NCBI GenBank assembly: GCA_002774705.1
Contig: PFCN01000007.1
Coordinates: 3,789-16,714, forward strand
DNA length: 12,926 nucleotides
Direction of reading: 5' to 3'
Source: Candidatus Niyogibacteria bacterium CG10_big_fil_rev_8_21_14_0_10_42_19
GTDB taxonomy: Bacteria > Patescibacteriota > Minisyncoccia > 1-14-0-10-42-19
A program made the translations under genes and the position numbers. Positions 1 to 7,356 of the stretch are shown here, piece by piece; the stretch's first letter is position 1; each line of letters starts with the position of its first letter. The notes under the pieces were generated by a model that had not been told where the DNA came from, searched no databases, and saw only the letters and a program-made list of their open reading frames with translations.

Positions 1-498
1 CCGCTTCGGGTCATCGGAAGATAAAACCTGGAATTCTTCCCTAGGCAGGAGGTAGACGTCGAACTTAACTCCCCATCCGGTCGTTATGTCCTTTTTTTTG
101 ATTCGGAGCCATCTTAAAAAAAGACTCCCGTTCCCTTTTGTCATGATCGGCCTCAAATTGAATTTGTATCCGACACACTTCGCGGCTTTCCTGTAACAAA
201 TTTGCGCGTAGTCCGGAAGGTCTTCAACTCTACTTGAATTATTCGGGAGAAGTTCCGGACGGACATCAATCATTTTTGTTGTATTAGGAATAAGATAAGG
301 ATTAAGCCCCATCGCCAGCATATCTTCATAGGTGGTCTCGCCCATTACTATTTTTTCGGTCGTCGTCTTTACCTGCTCATAATCGCTCCAGGGGAGCTTT
401 GTGTCGGTGGGTTGTATATTCACCGAAGGATTCCAAGAAGAACATGCCAACAAAAAAATTGAGGTAAAAACCAGACAATAATATTTCGCGGTTATCAA
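1..498 (-). CDS. Putative lipoprotein, partial (3' end beyond window)
   Basis: An open frame of 166 codons reads without a stop from a TTG start at 498 to the window edge, so the C-terminus is missing. The start is fixed by a GGAGGAGG Shine-Dalgarno at 503-510 and by the N-terminus it gives: a short lysine-containing head, a hydrophobic stretch (residues 6-18) and a lipobox Leu16-Leu17-Ala18-Cys19 followed by Ser-Ser. This predicts a lipid-anchored, exported protein. Further in, the sequence is polar with prolines, a 'GLNPYLIPNTTKMIDVRPELL' type stretch around residues 60-80, and a basic patch (RWLRIKKKD) before GWGVKFDVYLL. I do not recognise the family and assign no function. It lies downstream of the Nudix gene but has its own putative promoter, and a terminator separates them. 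A frameshift is unlikely because the frame stays open with protein-like composition throughout. Confidence 0.72.
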   Translation of the reverse strand, partial: MITAKYYCLVFTSIFLLACSSWNPSVNIQPTDTKLPWSDYEQVKTTTEKIVMGETTYEDMLAMGLNPYLIPNTTKMIDVRPELLPNNSSRVEDLPDYAQICYRKAAKCVGYKFNLRPIMTKGNGSLFLRWLRIKKKDITTGWGVKFDVYLLPREEFQVLSSDDPKR

Positions 499-539
499 GA
501 TACCTCCTCCGGATAATATCTACCCGATAAGTTTTATAT

Positions 540-568
540 ATTCTATTTTTTAATTGACTAAAAAACAA
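540..568 (-). promoter_or_regulatory. Putative promoter of the lipoprotein gene
   Basis: Read on the minus strand, TTGTTT (568-563), a 17-base spacer and TAGAAT (545-540) resemble a sigma70-type promoter. Transcription would begin near 533, leaving about 35 bases before the TTG start, which includes the Shine-Dalgarno. The -35 match is only fair and the region is AT-rich, so chance similarity is possible. Confidence 0.35.
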
Positions 569-612
569 GACCCAAAAAAGATATTCTATCACCACACCAC
601 AAACAGTTGCGG

Positions 613-652
613 GTAATAAATAAAGAAAGCTACTCATAAATGAGTAGCTTTC
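613..652 (-). terminator. Rho-independent terminator of the Nudix gene, overlapping its stop
   Basis: Positions 625-636 and 641-652 form a perfect 12-bp stem (core AAAGCTACTC / GAGTAGCTTT) with a 4-base loop. On the minus strand it is followed by a T-rich tail (TTTATTTATT, 624 downward). The Nudix stop codon (634-636) lies inside the stem, so the last codons of the gene are part of the hairpin. It separates the Nudix gene from the lipoprotein gene. Confidence 0.85.
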
Positions 653-1119
653 CACCAAGAAAGGTAACGACGTTCTTCAACGAGCTTTAGCAGGATTTCA
701 CTTCCCCAAATTCGACGATAAGTGCGGTAAAGCTCCATTTTTTTTGTGCCATAAAAATCAAAAGGAACATCCGTAGGATTGAATTTATACCACTTCCATC
801 CATGCGTCTCGCCGGGTATGACGCAGTCCGGACTTCCGTTGTTCAGCGCGACAGCCGCGTAAACATGCTGTAAAATAATCTTTTCGCCCCGCACGACCGG
901 CCTTGGCTCGAAACGTTCAAGGATTTGGAACTTCAATCCGGTTTCCGCCCGGACTTCGCGAGCGGCGGTTCTTTCCGGATCATTTTCATCCTTTTTTTTC
1001 GGACGTCCCCCCGGAGGAGTAAGACCCGGCTCTTTTCCGGAGTGCCCCGCATCCAATACCATGGCCACATTTTCAAAATCATTATCAAAAATAAAAACGT
1101 GGGCACTGTAATCCTGCAA
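634..1119 (-). CDS. Nudix hydrolase family protein
   Basis: The 161-residue product has the size of a single-domain Nudix hydrolase, a family that cleaves nucleoside diphosphates linked to another moiety. The Nudix box spans about residues 37-62: Gly-Gly at 37-38, Glu45, then Arg54-Glu55-Val56-Arg57-Ala58-Glu59-Thr60-Gly61-Leu62. It departs from the consensus Gx5Ex7REUxEExGU: the first Glu of the EE pair is Ala58, and the spacing before Arg54 is one residue longer on each side of Glu45. Metal ligands Glu55 and Glu59 remain. The substrate cannot be read from sequence. The start is TTG at 1119, chosen because AGGAG lies 6 bases upstream (1126-1130) and the strong minus-strand promoter at 1161-1189 would give a leader of about 35 bases. 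It is transcribed away from dprA and ends in a hairpin terminator. The C-terminal part is rich in Trp, Tyr and Arg. Confidence 0.85.
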   Translation of the reverse strand: MQDYSAHVFIFDNDFENVAMVLDAGHSGKEPGLTPPGGRPKKKDENDPERTAAREVRAETGLKFQILERFEPRPVVRGEKIILQHVYAAVALNNGSPDCVIPGETHGWKWYKFNPTDVPFDFYGTKKMELYRTYRRIWGSEILLKLVEERRYLSWWKATHL

Positions 1120-1160
1120 GGTCGACTCCTTTCTGTTATTTTTATAAAAGTCTGATAATA

Positions 1161-1189
1161 ATTATATATAAATCTAATCTTAAAGTCAA
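1161..1189 (-). promoter_or_regulatory. Strong sigma70-type promoter of the Nudix gene
   Basis: On the minus strand, TTGACT (1189-1184) is separated by exactly 17 bases from a perfect TATAAT (1166-1161). The predicted start of transcription is near 1154, about 35 bases before the TTG start codon, with the Shine-Dalgarno in between. This is one of the best promoter matches in the window. Confidence 0.7.
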
Positions 1190-1227
1190 GTTTTTTATCG
1201 AATTTAATCTTAAGACGCGTTTTAAGT

Positions 1228-1273
1228 TATAATCCAAGATACATTTGACCTTTTTTATATACATATATATTGT
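1228..1273 (+). promoter_or_regulatory. Candidate dprA promoters (two alternatives)
   Basis: Two candidates lie before dprA. A perfect TATAAT sits at 1228-1233 but has no convincing -35. TTGACC at 1245-1250, 17 bases and TATTGT at 1268-1273 make a better-spaced pair, but the -10 directly abuts the annotated ATG. That would put the transcription start at about 1280, where a second in-frame ATG lies, implying a leaderless mRNA. Sequence alone does not decide between them. Confidence 0.4.
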
Positions 1274-2347
1274 ATGAATATGTCAAACGAGCATATGTAC
1301 GGGCACGCCCTGAACCTTATCCCGAATACTTCCACGTTAAAACTTGAAAAACTATTAAACAGTTTAGGCTCATTCGAAAATTCATGGTTTGCGGAAGAAA
1401 ATGACCTTGTGGGCATATTATCGGATAACGATTATGTAAAAAATGTCATTGAACACCGAAAAAATATCAAACCGGAGGCAGAATTAATTAAACTTGAAAA
1501 TGCCGGTATAAGTCTTCTGTCCCTAAATGACCCCGAATATCCCGCTCTTCTGCGTGAAATACCCCACCCTCCACCAATCTTTTATTTTAAAGGAGTCATC
1601 GAAAAAAATAAGACGCCAAAAGTAGCTATCGTGGGCACGAGACGCGCAAGTCACTACGGAATGCAAACAGCATTTGATCTTGCCGCCGAGCTTTCATCCG
1701 CCGAAGTATGCGTGGTCAGCGGTCTTGCTTTAGGGATAGATTCGGCGGCTCACCGGGGCGCTATTGCCGGAAAAACACCGACCTTCGCCGTACTCGGATC
1801 GGGTCTTGAAAAAATATACCCGTCGTCCAACAAAGGTCTTGCCGAAAAAATCATCGAGAATAGAGGAGCTGTAATTTCGGAATTCCCTCCCGCCTTTGAT
1901 GCCCAAAAATGGACATTCCCGCAAAGAAACAGAATTATCGCGGGGCTGGCCCAGGCCACGATAGTTATTGAGGCCCCTGAAAGATCGGGATCGCTTATAA
2001 CCGCCGGATTCGCTCTTGATGCGAATCGCGAGGTCGGAGCAGTACCCGGAGAGATAACTTCGATTAATTCTACTGGCACAAACGCTCTTCTCAGAAAGGG
2101 AGCGGCAGTCATCAGATGCGCCCAAGATGCGCTTGAACTGATAAAGGGCGTCGGATACGAACAAGAGGCGGAAAATTTAAATGAAACCGAAAACCTCATC
2201 CTTTCTTTCCTTCGGGACGAACCCCATGACGCAGAAGACCTTATAAAAAAATCAAATTGTAGCGCGAGTGAATTAACCCAAAAGCTTACCTTTCTTGAAC
2301 TGAAAGGAGCGATCAAAAATAAAAGCGGAACATTTTATATAACATGA
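1274..2347 (+). CDS. dprA: DNA-processing protein DprA/Smf
   Basis: DprA binds incoming single-stranded DNA in the cytoplasm and loads RecA on it during natural transformation. The 357-residue product has the usual length. Its central Rossmann-like domain carries the family signatures: IVGTRRASHYG (119-129), SGLALGIDSAAH (149-160), VLGSGLEKIYP (173-183), FPQRNRIIAG (215-224), RSGSLITAGFAL (237-248) and a PGE at 258-260. The last 55 or so residues (305-357) read as the C-terminal winged-helix domain (ENLILSFLRDEP ... LELKGAIKNK). The start may be ATG 1274 or the in-frame ATG 1280. No Shine-Dalgarno precedes either, only AT-rich sequence. The stop TGA overlaps the topA ATG as ATGA, so the two are cotranscribed and probably translationally coupled. 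The dprA-topA order is common in many bacteria. Presence of DprA hints at DNA uptake, but no other competence gene is in the window. Confidence 0.96.
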   Translation: MNMSNEHMYGHALNLIPNTSTLKLEKLLNSLGSFENSWFAEENDLVGILSDNDYVKNVIEHRKNIKPEAELIKLENAGISLLSLNDPEYPALLREIPHPPPIFYFKGVIEKNKTPKVAIVGTRRASHYGMQTAFDLAAELSSAEVCVVSGLALGIDSAAHRGAIAGKTPTFAVLGSGLEKIYPSSNKGLAEKIIENRGAVISEFPPAFDAQKWTFPQRNRIIAGLAQATIVIEAPERSGSLITAGFALDANREVGAVPGEITSINSTGTNALLRKGAAVIRCAQDALELIKGVGYEQEAENLNETENLILSFLRDEPHDAEDLIKKSNCSASELTQKLTFLELKGAIKNKSGTFYIT

Positions 2348-4536
2348 CAAAAAATATGAAATTGGTGATTGTAGAATCACCGACAAAAGCCAAAACCATT
2401 TCCCGTTTTCTCGGAAAAGGATTTTACGTGGAATCAAGCTACGGGCACATACGCGATCTCCCCTCCTACAAACTGGGAGTGAATATCGAAAATGATTTTG
2501 ACCCGCAATACGTTATCCCACGCAGATCTCGCCCGGTAATAAAAAAGTTAAAAGAACTTTGCAAAAAATCGGAACGAATAATCCTTGCGACTGATGAAGA
2601 CCGCGAAGGCGAGGCAATCGCCTGGCATCTTATCGAAGCTCTCGGGCTAGGGAAAGAACCGAAAAAATCACCGAAGACCGCGAAAACAACAAAAAAAACC
2701 CAAAAAATAGAATCAATAATTGAGCGTATCGCTTTTCATGAGATTACCCAAAAAGCGATACAGGAAGCCCTAAACAACCCCCGCGCCCTCAATGTTAATC
2801 TGGTTAACGCCCAACAGGCGCGCCGTATTCTTGACCGACTCGTCGGATACAAACTTTCACCCTTCTTGTGGAAAAAAGTAATGAGGGGCCTCTCAGCGGG
2901 ACGCGTGCAATCCGTTGCTTTGCGCCTGGTATGCGAACGGGAGGATGAAATACGCGCCTTTAAGTCCCGAAAATACTGGGCGATCGAAGTAAAATTACAA
3001 AAAAAAGATTGCCTATCCGAAACAAAACCTACGTGTATGGCATTTAACGGAAACTTAAGCATAATAAATGGTAAAATTATCCCGGAACCCGGAATTACCG
3101 ATGAGAAAGAAGCGCAAAAAATAACAAGCGATTTGAAAAATTCGGATCTTCGCCTCGCCTCTATTAAAAAGAAAACCCAGGAAAGATCGCCTCGCCCTCC
3201 TTTTACCACCTCTACTCTCCAACAAGAAGCCTGGTCACGTTTAAGATATTCGGCTAAAAAAACAATGCTTATCGCGCAACAGCTTTACGAAGGAGTTGAT
3301 ATCAGAGGAGAGGGATCAACCGGTCTTATAACTTATATGAGGACAGACTCGCTCAATGTTTCGGAAGACGCGCTTAAAAAAGCTCGGGAATTCTTATTGT
3401 CTTCTTACGGAGACACATACTCTCTTGAAAAACCCCGAGTATTTAAAACAAAATCCAAAAGAGCGCAGGAGGCGCATGAGGCTATAAGACCGACCGATCC
3501 GGGGCTTGCGCCCGAAAAAATAAAGAGTGATCTGACGCAGGACCAATACCGACTTTACAATCTCGTCTGGAAAAGATTTCTGGCAAGCCAGATGCCGAAC
3601 GCCATTTTTAACCAAATAATAATGACAATAGAAGCCTCTAACCCCGGAGAAAATATTTACAAGATCCGATCTTCCGGTTCGGTTCTCAAATTCGACGGTT
3701 ATATGAAATTGAATCCATCGGGGGCAGAGGACGTAATTCTCCCCGAACTCACGGAAGGCGACCAACTAAAAGCGCTCGAGGTCAATTCGATTGAAAAGCA
3801 GACACAAGCCCCCCCGCGATTTACCGAAGCCTCTCTTATCAAAATTCTTGAAAAATTCGGCATTGGGAGACCTTCAACCTACGCGCCGATAATGTCCACC
3901 ATACAGGAACGCGGTTACGCTTTTAAAAACGAAAATAAATATCTCACCCCGACCGAAATAGGCGAGAAAGTAAACAAGATGCTCGTCGAGCACTTCCCTA
4001 AGATAGTGGACATCGATTTTACCGCTTTAATGGAGGAAGAATTTGACAGAATCGCGGATGGAGAAAAAGAATGGAAAACGGTGCTAAAAGATTTTTATGA
4101 CCCCTTCGCCAAAAACCTAGAAGAAAAATATGAAACCGTAAAAAAAGAAGTGATGGCCCAAGAAACGGGAGAAATGTGCCCCGAATGCGGAAAACCACTT
4201 GTCATCAGATACAGCCGTTACGGAAAGTTCATCGCGTGTTCCGGATACCCGGACTGCAAATTCACCAAGATTATACCGCCAGAACCACTCGGGATAAAAT
4301 GCCCAAAATGCAATGAAGGTGATATAGTTGAAAGACGCACCAGAAAACGCAGAGTATTTTATGGATGTTCAAAATATCCCGATTGCAGCTTCGCGACATG
4401 GCAAAGACCGACGGGCGAACTTTGCCCGAAATGCAAAAATGCCCTGGTACAAATGAAAAACCACGTAAAATGCTCCAACAAAGAATGCGGGTTACAAATA
4501 ACGGAATCCGACAAAAAAGAGGACCCTTTAAATTAG
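2344..4536 (+). CDS. topA: DNA topoisomerase I (type IA)
   Basis: This enzyme relaxes negatively supercoiled DNA through a transient 5'-phosphotyrosine link. The TOPRIM domain begins at once (VIVESPTKAKTISRFLGKGF, Glu11), and the metal-binding DxDxE lies at Asp84, Asp86, Glu88. A lysine/threonine-rich insertion (about 104-121) then precedes the conserved FHEIT. Next come VNAQQARRILDRLVGYKLSP, the GLSAGRVQSVALRLV stretch and the catalytic Tyr331 in GLITYMRTDS. The C-terminus has three four-cysteine zinc ribbons: Cys612/615/632/638, Cys653/656/675/681 and Cys694/697/710/715. At 730 residues with three fingers the length is normal and all catalytic residues are present. The start at 2344 overlaps the dprA stop; a second ATG at codon 5 (MKLVIVES) would also fit the family. 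No Shine-Dalgarno is visible, consistent with translational coupling. The stop is 27 bases before the RelA/SpoT gene. Confidence 0.98.
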   Translation: MTKNMKLVIVESPTKAKTISRFLGKGFYVESSYGHIRDLPSYKLGVNIENDFDPQYVIPRRSRPVIKKLKELCKKSERIILATDEDREGEAIAWHLIEALGLGKEPKKSPKTAKTTKKTQKIESIIERIAFHEITQKAIQEALNNPRALNVNLVNAQQARRILDRLVGYKLSPFLWKKVMRGLSAGRVQSVALRLVCEREDEIRAFKSRKYWAIEVKLQKKDCLSETKPTCMAFNGNLSIINGKIIPEPGITDEKEAQKITSDLKNSDLRLASIKKKTQERSPRPPFTTSTLQQEAWSRLRYSAKKTMLIAQQLYEGVDIRGEGSTGLITYMRTDSLNVSEDALKKAREFLLSSYGDTYSLEKPRVFKTKSKRAQEAHEAIRPTDPGLAPEKIKSDLTQDQYRLYNLVWKRFLASQMPNAIFNQIIMTIEASNPGENIYKIRSSGSVLKFDGYMKLNPSGAEDVILPELTEGDQLKALEVNSIEKQTQAPPRFTEASLIKILEKFGIGRPSTYAPIMSTIQERGYAFKNENKYLTPTEIGEKVNKMLVEHFPKIVDIDFTALMEEEFDRIADGEKEWKTVLKDFYDPFAKNLEEKYETVKKEVMAQETGEMCPECGKPLVIRYSRYGKFIACSGYPDCKFTKIIPPEPLGIKCPKCNEGDIVERRTRKRRVFYGCSKYPDCSFATWQRPTGELCPKCKNALVQMKNHVKCSNKECGLQITESDKKEDPLN

Positions 4537-4563
4537 AATATCCATAAAAATTTTATTTAAAAA

Positions 4564-6288
4564 ATGGACTGGTCTGAATATCAAAACAAACTGGACGAAT
4601 ATAAAGCCGGACTCGAAAACAGGAGCCTTATAGAAAAGGCCTTCTTTTTTGCCGAAAAATCGCACGAAGGACAAAAAAGGTATTCCGGAGAAAATTACAT
4701 AGAACATCCGATAAAAGTTTCGCTTTCTATCGCTGCTATGGGGCTGGACGCAAATACCATAAGCGCTGCCCTTCTTCATGACACAATAGAGGATCAAAAA
4801 ACCACCTCAAGAGATATCAAAAAACATTTTGGAGCCGATGTGGCATTTTTGGTAAACGGAGTTACTAAGGTGGATAAGATTAAATATCACGGAGTCCAGC
4901 GCCAAGCCGAATCCATGCGCAAAATGTTCCTCGCTATCGCCGAAGATATTCGGGTTGTTGTCCTAAAACTAATGGACCGACTGCATAACATGGAAACCCT
5001 CTCAAGCCTTCCCTACCCCGAAAAACGCATCCGTATAGCCAAAGAAACTCTGGAGATATATGCCCCTATCGCGGATCGACTCGGTATCTGGGACATAAAA
5101 GCCAAGCTTGAAGATCTCGCTTTTAGCTATGTTTATCCGGAGGAATACAAATGGATGCAACAAGAAGTGAAAAAGCGGGTGCCAATGCGTGAATATTATA
5201 TCGAACGCATTATCCCTATAGTCAAAAAAGAGCTGGGGCAAGAAAACTTACGTCCGCTTGAGGTAAATGCGCGAGCCAAACATTATTATAGCTTATGGAA
5301 AAAACTTTTAAGATACGACATGGATTGGGACCTTATCTACGATCTGGTCGCGGTACGCATCATAGTTTCAAATATCCAGGACGCCTACGGCGCTCTGGGT
5401 ATAATCCATAAAAACTGGAAACCGTTGCCCGGACGCATTAAAGATTTTATTGCTCTTCCTAAACCGAACGGCTACCAATCGATCCACACAACGGTTTTCT
5501 GTATAGACGGAAAAGTTGTGGAATTCCAGATAAGAACGGCTGAGATGCACCATGAAGCCGAAATAGGTATTGCCGCGCATTGGGCGTGGGCGGAGGCAGG
5601 TAAACCAAAGCGTGCCGAAGGCTTCAAGGGGTCGCGTTTTATCTGGGTGACTCAATTAAGAGAATGGCAAAAAAAATTCACAAAAAAAAATATGGATTCG
5701 GCCGAATTTTTGGAAGCTCTTAAAATAGATTTCTTCAAAGATCGCATATTTGTGCTCACGCCCAAAGGAGACGTCATAGATCTTCCGGAAGATGCCACGC
5801 CACTTGATTTTGCGTATCACATACACTCAGAAATCGGGAATCACGCGGTCGGAGCGAAAGTAAACGGCAAAATGGTCCCGTTTAACCACAAGCTTCAATC
5901 CGAAGACGTGGTCGAGATTCTTACAAAAAAAGACCGCAAACCTTCACAGGAATGGCTGGAGATAGCAAAAACTTCCGTGGCAAAATCACACATAAAATCG
6001 CTTCTGCGCAAAAAAGAAAAACAATTTTCGATACAGTCCAAAAAACTAAAATCGGTAGAATTAATCGTGACATGCAAAAACAGGGTAGGCATTTTAAAAG
6101 ATATCTCCAACGCGCTATCATCTCTTAAAATAAACATCGAGGATATTGAAAGTCACGCGGCCGGAAAAAATTATCCATCCATCACTTTAAGCTTCACGCC
6201 CGTTGATCAATCACAAATAGAAAAAGTAAAAACTCGCATCAAAAAAGTACATGGGGTGTATTCAATCGAACTAAAGAGGTTTAAATAG
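4564..6288 (+). CDS. RelA/SpoT homologue, bifunctional-type (p)ppGpp synthetase/hydrolase with shortened C-terminus
   Basis: The 574-residue product makes and degrades the alarmone (p)ppGpp. The N-terminal HD hydrolase domain is intact: His48, His72-Asp73 with Glu76-Asp77 (HDTIED) and Asp138 (LMDRLHNM). The synthetase domain has Asp260 in YDLVAVRIIV, the basic RIKD at 291-294 typical of bifunctional Rel proteins rather than the acidic form of RelA, PNGYQSIHTTV (301-311) and the catalytic Glu320 in EFQIRT. A TGS domain spans about 393-455 and an ACT-like domain about 498-572 (VTCKNRVGILKDISNALSSL). Only about 40 residues lie between TGS and ACT, so most of the helical region and the zinc-finger/RIS domain of full-length (roughly 700-750 residue) Rel proteins is missing. 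The start has no Shine-Dalgarno, and an in-frame stop lies one codon upstream, so ATG 4564 is the earliest possible start. It is third in the dprA-topA operon. Confidence 0.95.
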   Translation: MDWSEYQNKLDEYKAGLENRSLIEKAFFFAEKSHEGQKRYSGENYIEHPIKVSLSIAAMGLDANTISAALLHDTIEDQKTTSRDIKKHFGADVAFLVNGVTKVDKIKYHGVQRQAESMRKMFLAIAEDIRVVVLKLMDRLHNMETLSSLPYPEKRIRIAKETLEIYAPIADRLGIWDIKAKLEDLAFSYVYPEEYKWMQQEVKKRVPMREYYIERIIPIVKKELGQENLRPLEVNARAKHYYSLWKKLLRYDMDWDLIYDLVAVRIIVSNIQDAYGALGIIHKNWKPLPGRIKDFIALPKPNGYQSIHTTVFCIDGKVVEFQIRTAEMHHEAEIGIAAHWAWAEAGKPKRAEGFKGSRFIWVTQLREWQKKFTKKNMDSAEFLEALKIDFFKDRIFVLTPKGDVIDLPEDATPLDFAYHIHSEIGNHAVGAKVNGKMVPFNHKLQSEDVVEILTKKDRKPSQEWLEIAKTSVAKSHIKSLLRKKEKQFSIQSKKLKSVELIVTCKNRVGILKDISNALSSLKINIEDIESHAAGKNYPSITLSFTPVDQSQIEKVKTRIKKVHGVYSIELKRFK

Positions 6289-7345
6289 TAAAAGTTCTCA
6301 GGTCTTCATCTGTTGCAGGGCTCTGCCCAAATTTTCGGTCTTCAAAATTTTCAGGAATGCTCCCCGGTATCTCATCCGGGCTTTCTTGGTTTTGGCCCCC
6401 CGATATCAAATTTTCCCTTCGTTCCATCATCGGATCCGCTCCGGACTCCGAAAAGGACGCCTCTTGCATGTCGTCTTTTCCGGCTAAATGAGCGCCGCCT
6501 TTCCCCGGATCATCATCTCCAGAGACCTTATGAAAAAAGCCATAAAGTTCGTCCGGTGAGAAAAAATCTATGGATATCCTCCCCCCTTCTCCTTTCTTTT
6601 CGATAGATACGCGCGTACCGAAAATATTCGATAATTTTTCTTCTATAGATCTGGTTTCGTGATCGAACTCTTTTTTACGCGCCCGCTCAACGGCAATACG
6701 GCGGGCAGCGACCTCGGAGGACCGGACGTTCATTTTTTTGAAGATTATGTCGTTAAAAAGACGGGATTGTTCTTCGGGCCGATCGGAGAGCATCAAAAGA
6801 GGACGAGTGTGGCCTTCATTTATTTTTCCTTCGGCCAAAGCCTGCTGCATAACATCAGGTAAAGCAAGTATCCGAATGGTGTTGCCTACAAATTCACGGG
6901 ATTTGCCGATCCGCTCAGCGACATCTCTTTGTTTCATATTAAATTCATTAATCAATTTTTTAAAAGCATGCGCGCGATCAATAGCGTTGAGGTCTTCGCG
7001 CTGGACGTTTTCTACCAAAGCCAATTCCAATTTTACTCTTTCGGAAGGTTCTTTACGGATTATTACCGGAACCTGTTCAAGCCCGGCCAAGCGCGAAGCG
7101 CGAAGTCGCCTTTCTCCGGCAATCAATTCGTACTCAACAGATGTACCGGTCGACACTTCGACTTCCCGCCTTACAACAATCAAGGGCTGAAGAACTCCGT
7201 ATGCGCGTATGGAATCAGATAATTCTTTTAATTTGAGCTCGTCAAACTCACGCCGAGGTTGTTGCGAATTAACCTTTACCTTGGACGCCTCAACCCAAAA
7301 AACGCTTTCTGCGGGGCGCAACTGATTATTTTCTCCAAAAGTCAT
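6281..7345 (-). CDS. parB: ParB/Spo0J-family chromosome partitioning protein
   Basis: ParB is a CTP-dependent clamp that loads at parS sites and works with ParA in chromosome segregation. The N-terminal CTPase domain shows SQQPRREFD (27-35), IRAYGVLQPLIV (46-57), the GERRLRA motif (77-83) and ENVQREDLNAIDRA (112-125). A helix-turn-helix for parS binding follows (KQRDVAERIGKSREFV, 138-153), with the conserved INEGHTRPLL after it. A dimerisation-type segment (about 234-273) is followed by an unusual 80-residue tail rich in Gly, Asp, Glu, Ser and Pro (275-354), predicted disordered. No parA gene and no parS-like palindrome with a CACGTG core are in the window. ATG 7345 lacks a Shine-Dalgarno. 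The candidate -10 at 7357-7362 would leave a leader of about 5 bases. The gene meets the RelA/SpoT gene tail-to-tail with an 8-base overlap. Confidence 0.95.
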   Translation of the reverse strand: MTFGENNQLRPAESVFWVEASKVKVNSQQPRREFDELKLKELSDSIRAYGVLQPLIVVRREVEVSTGTSVEYELIAGERRLRASRLAGLEQVPVIIRKEPSERVKLELALVENVQREDLNAIDRAHAFKKLINEFNMKQRDVAERIGKSREFVGNTIRILALPDVMQQALAEGKINEGHTRPLLMLSDRPEEQSRLFNDIIFKKMNVRSSEVAARRIAVERARKKEFDHETRSIEEKLSNIFGTRVSIEKKGEGGRISIDFFSPDELYGFFHKVSGDDDPGKGGAHLAGKDDMQEASFSESGADPMMERRENLISGGQNQESPDEIPGSIPENFEDRKFGQSPATDEDLRTFTI

Positions 7346-7356
7346 ATTATTTGTTC

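Noticed and set aside
377..658. Minus-strand 93-codon open frame across the lipoprotein start and Nudix end
   Set aside because: It overlaps the lipoprotein gene in another frame and crosses the Nudix terminator. The lipoprotein frame has a Shine-Dalgarno and lipobox, and this one has neither.
1730..2316. Minus-strand open frames inside dprA
   Set aside because: They are antisense to strongly conserved DprA motifs, with no Shine-Dalgarno or recognisable protein features.
6313..7222. Several plus-strand open frames across parB
   Set aside because: They lie opposite the conserved ParB domains. Compositions are unlike proteins and no start signals are visible.
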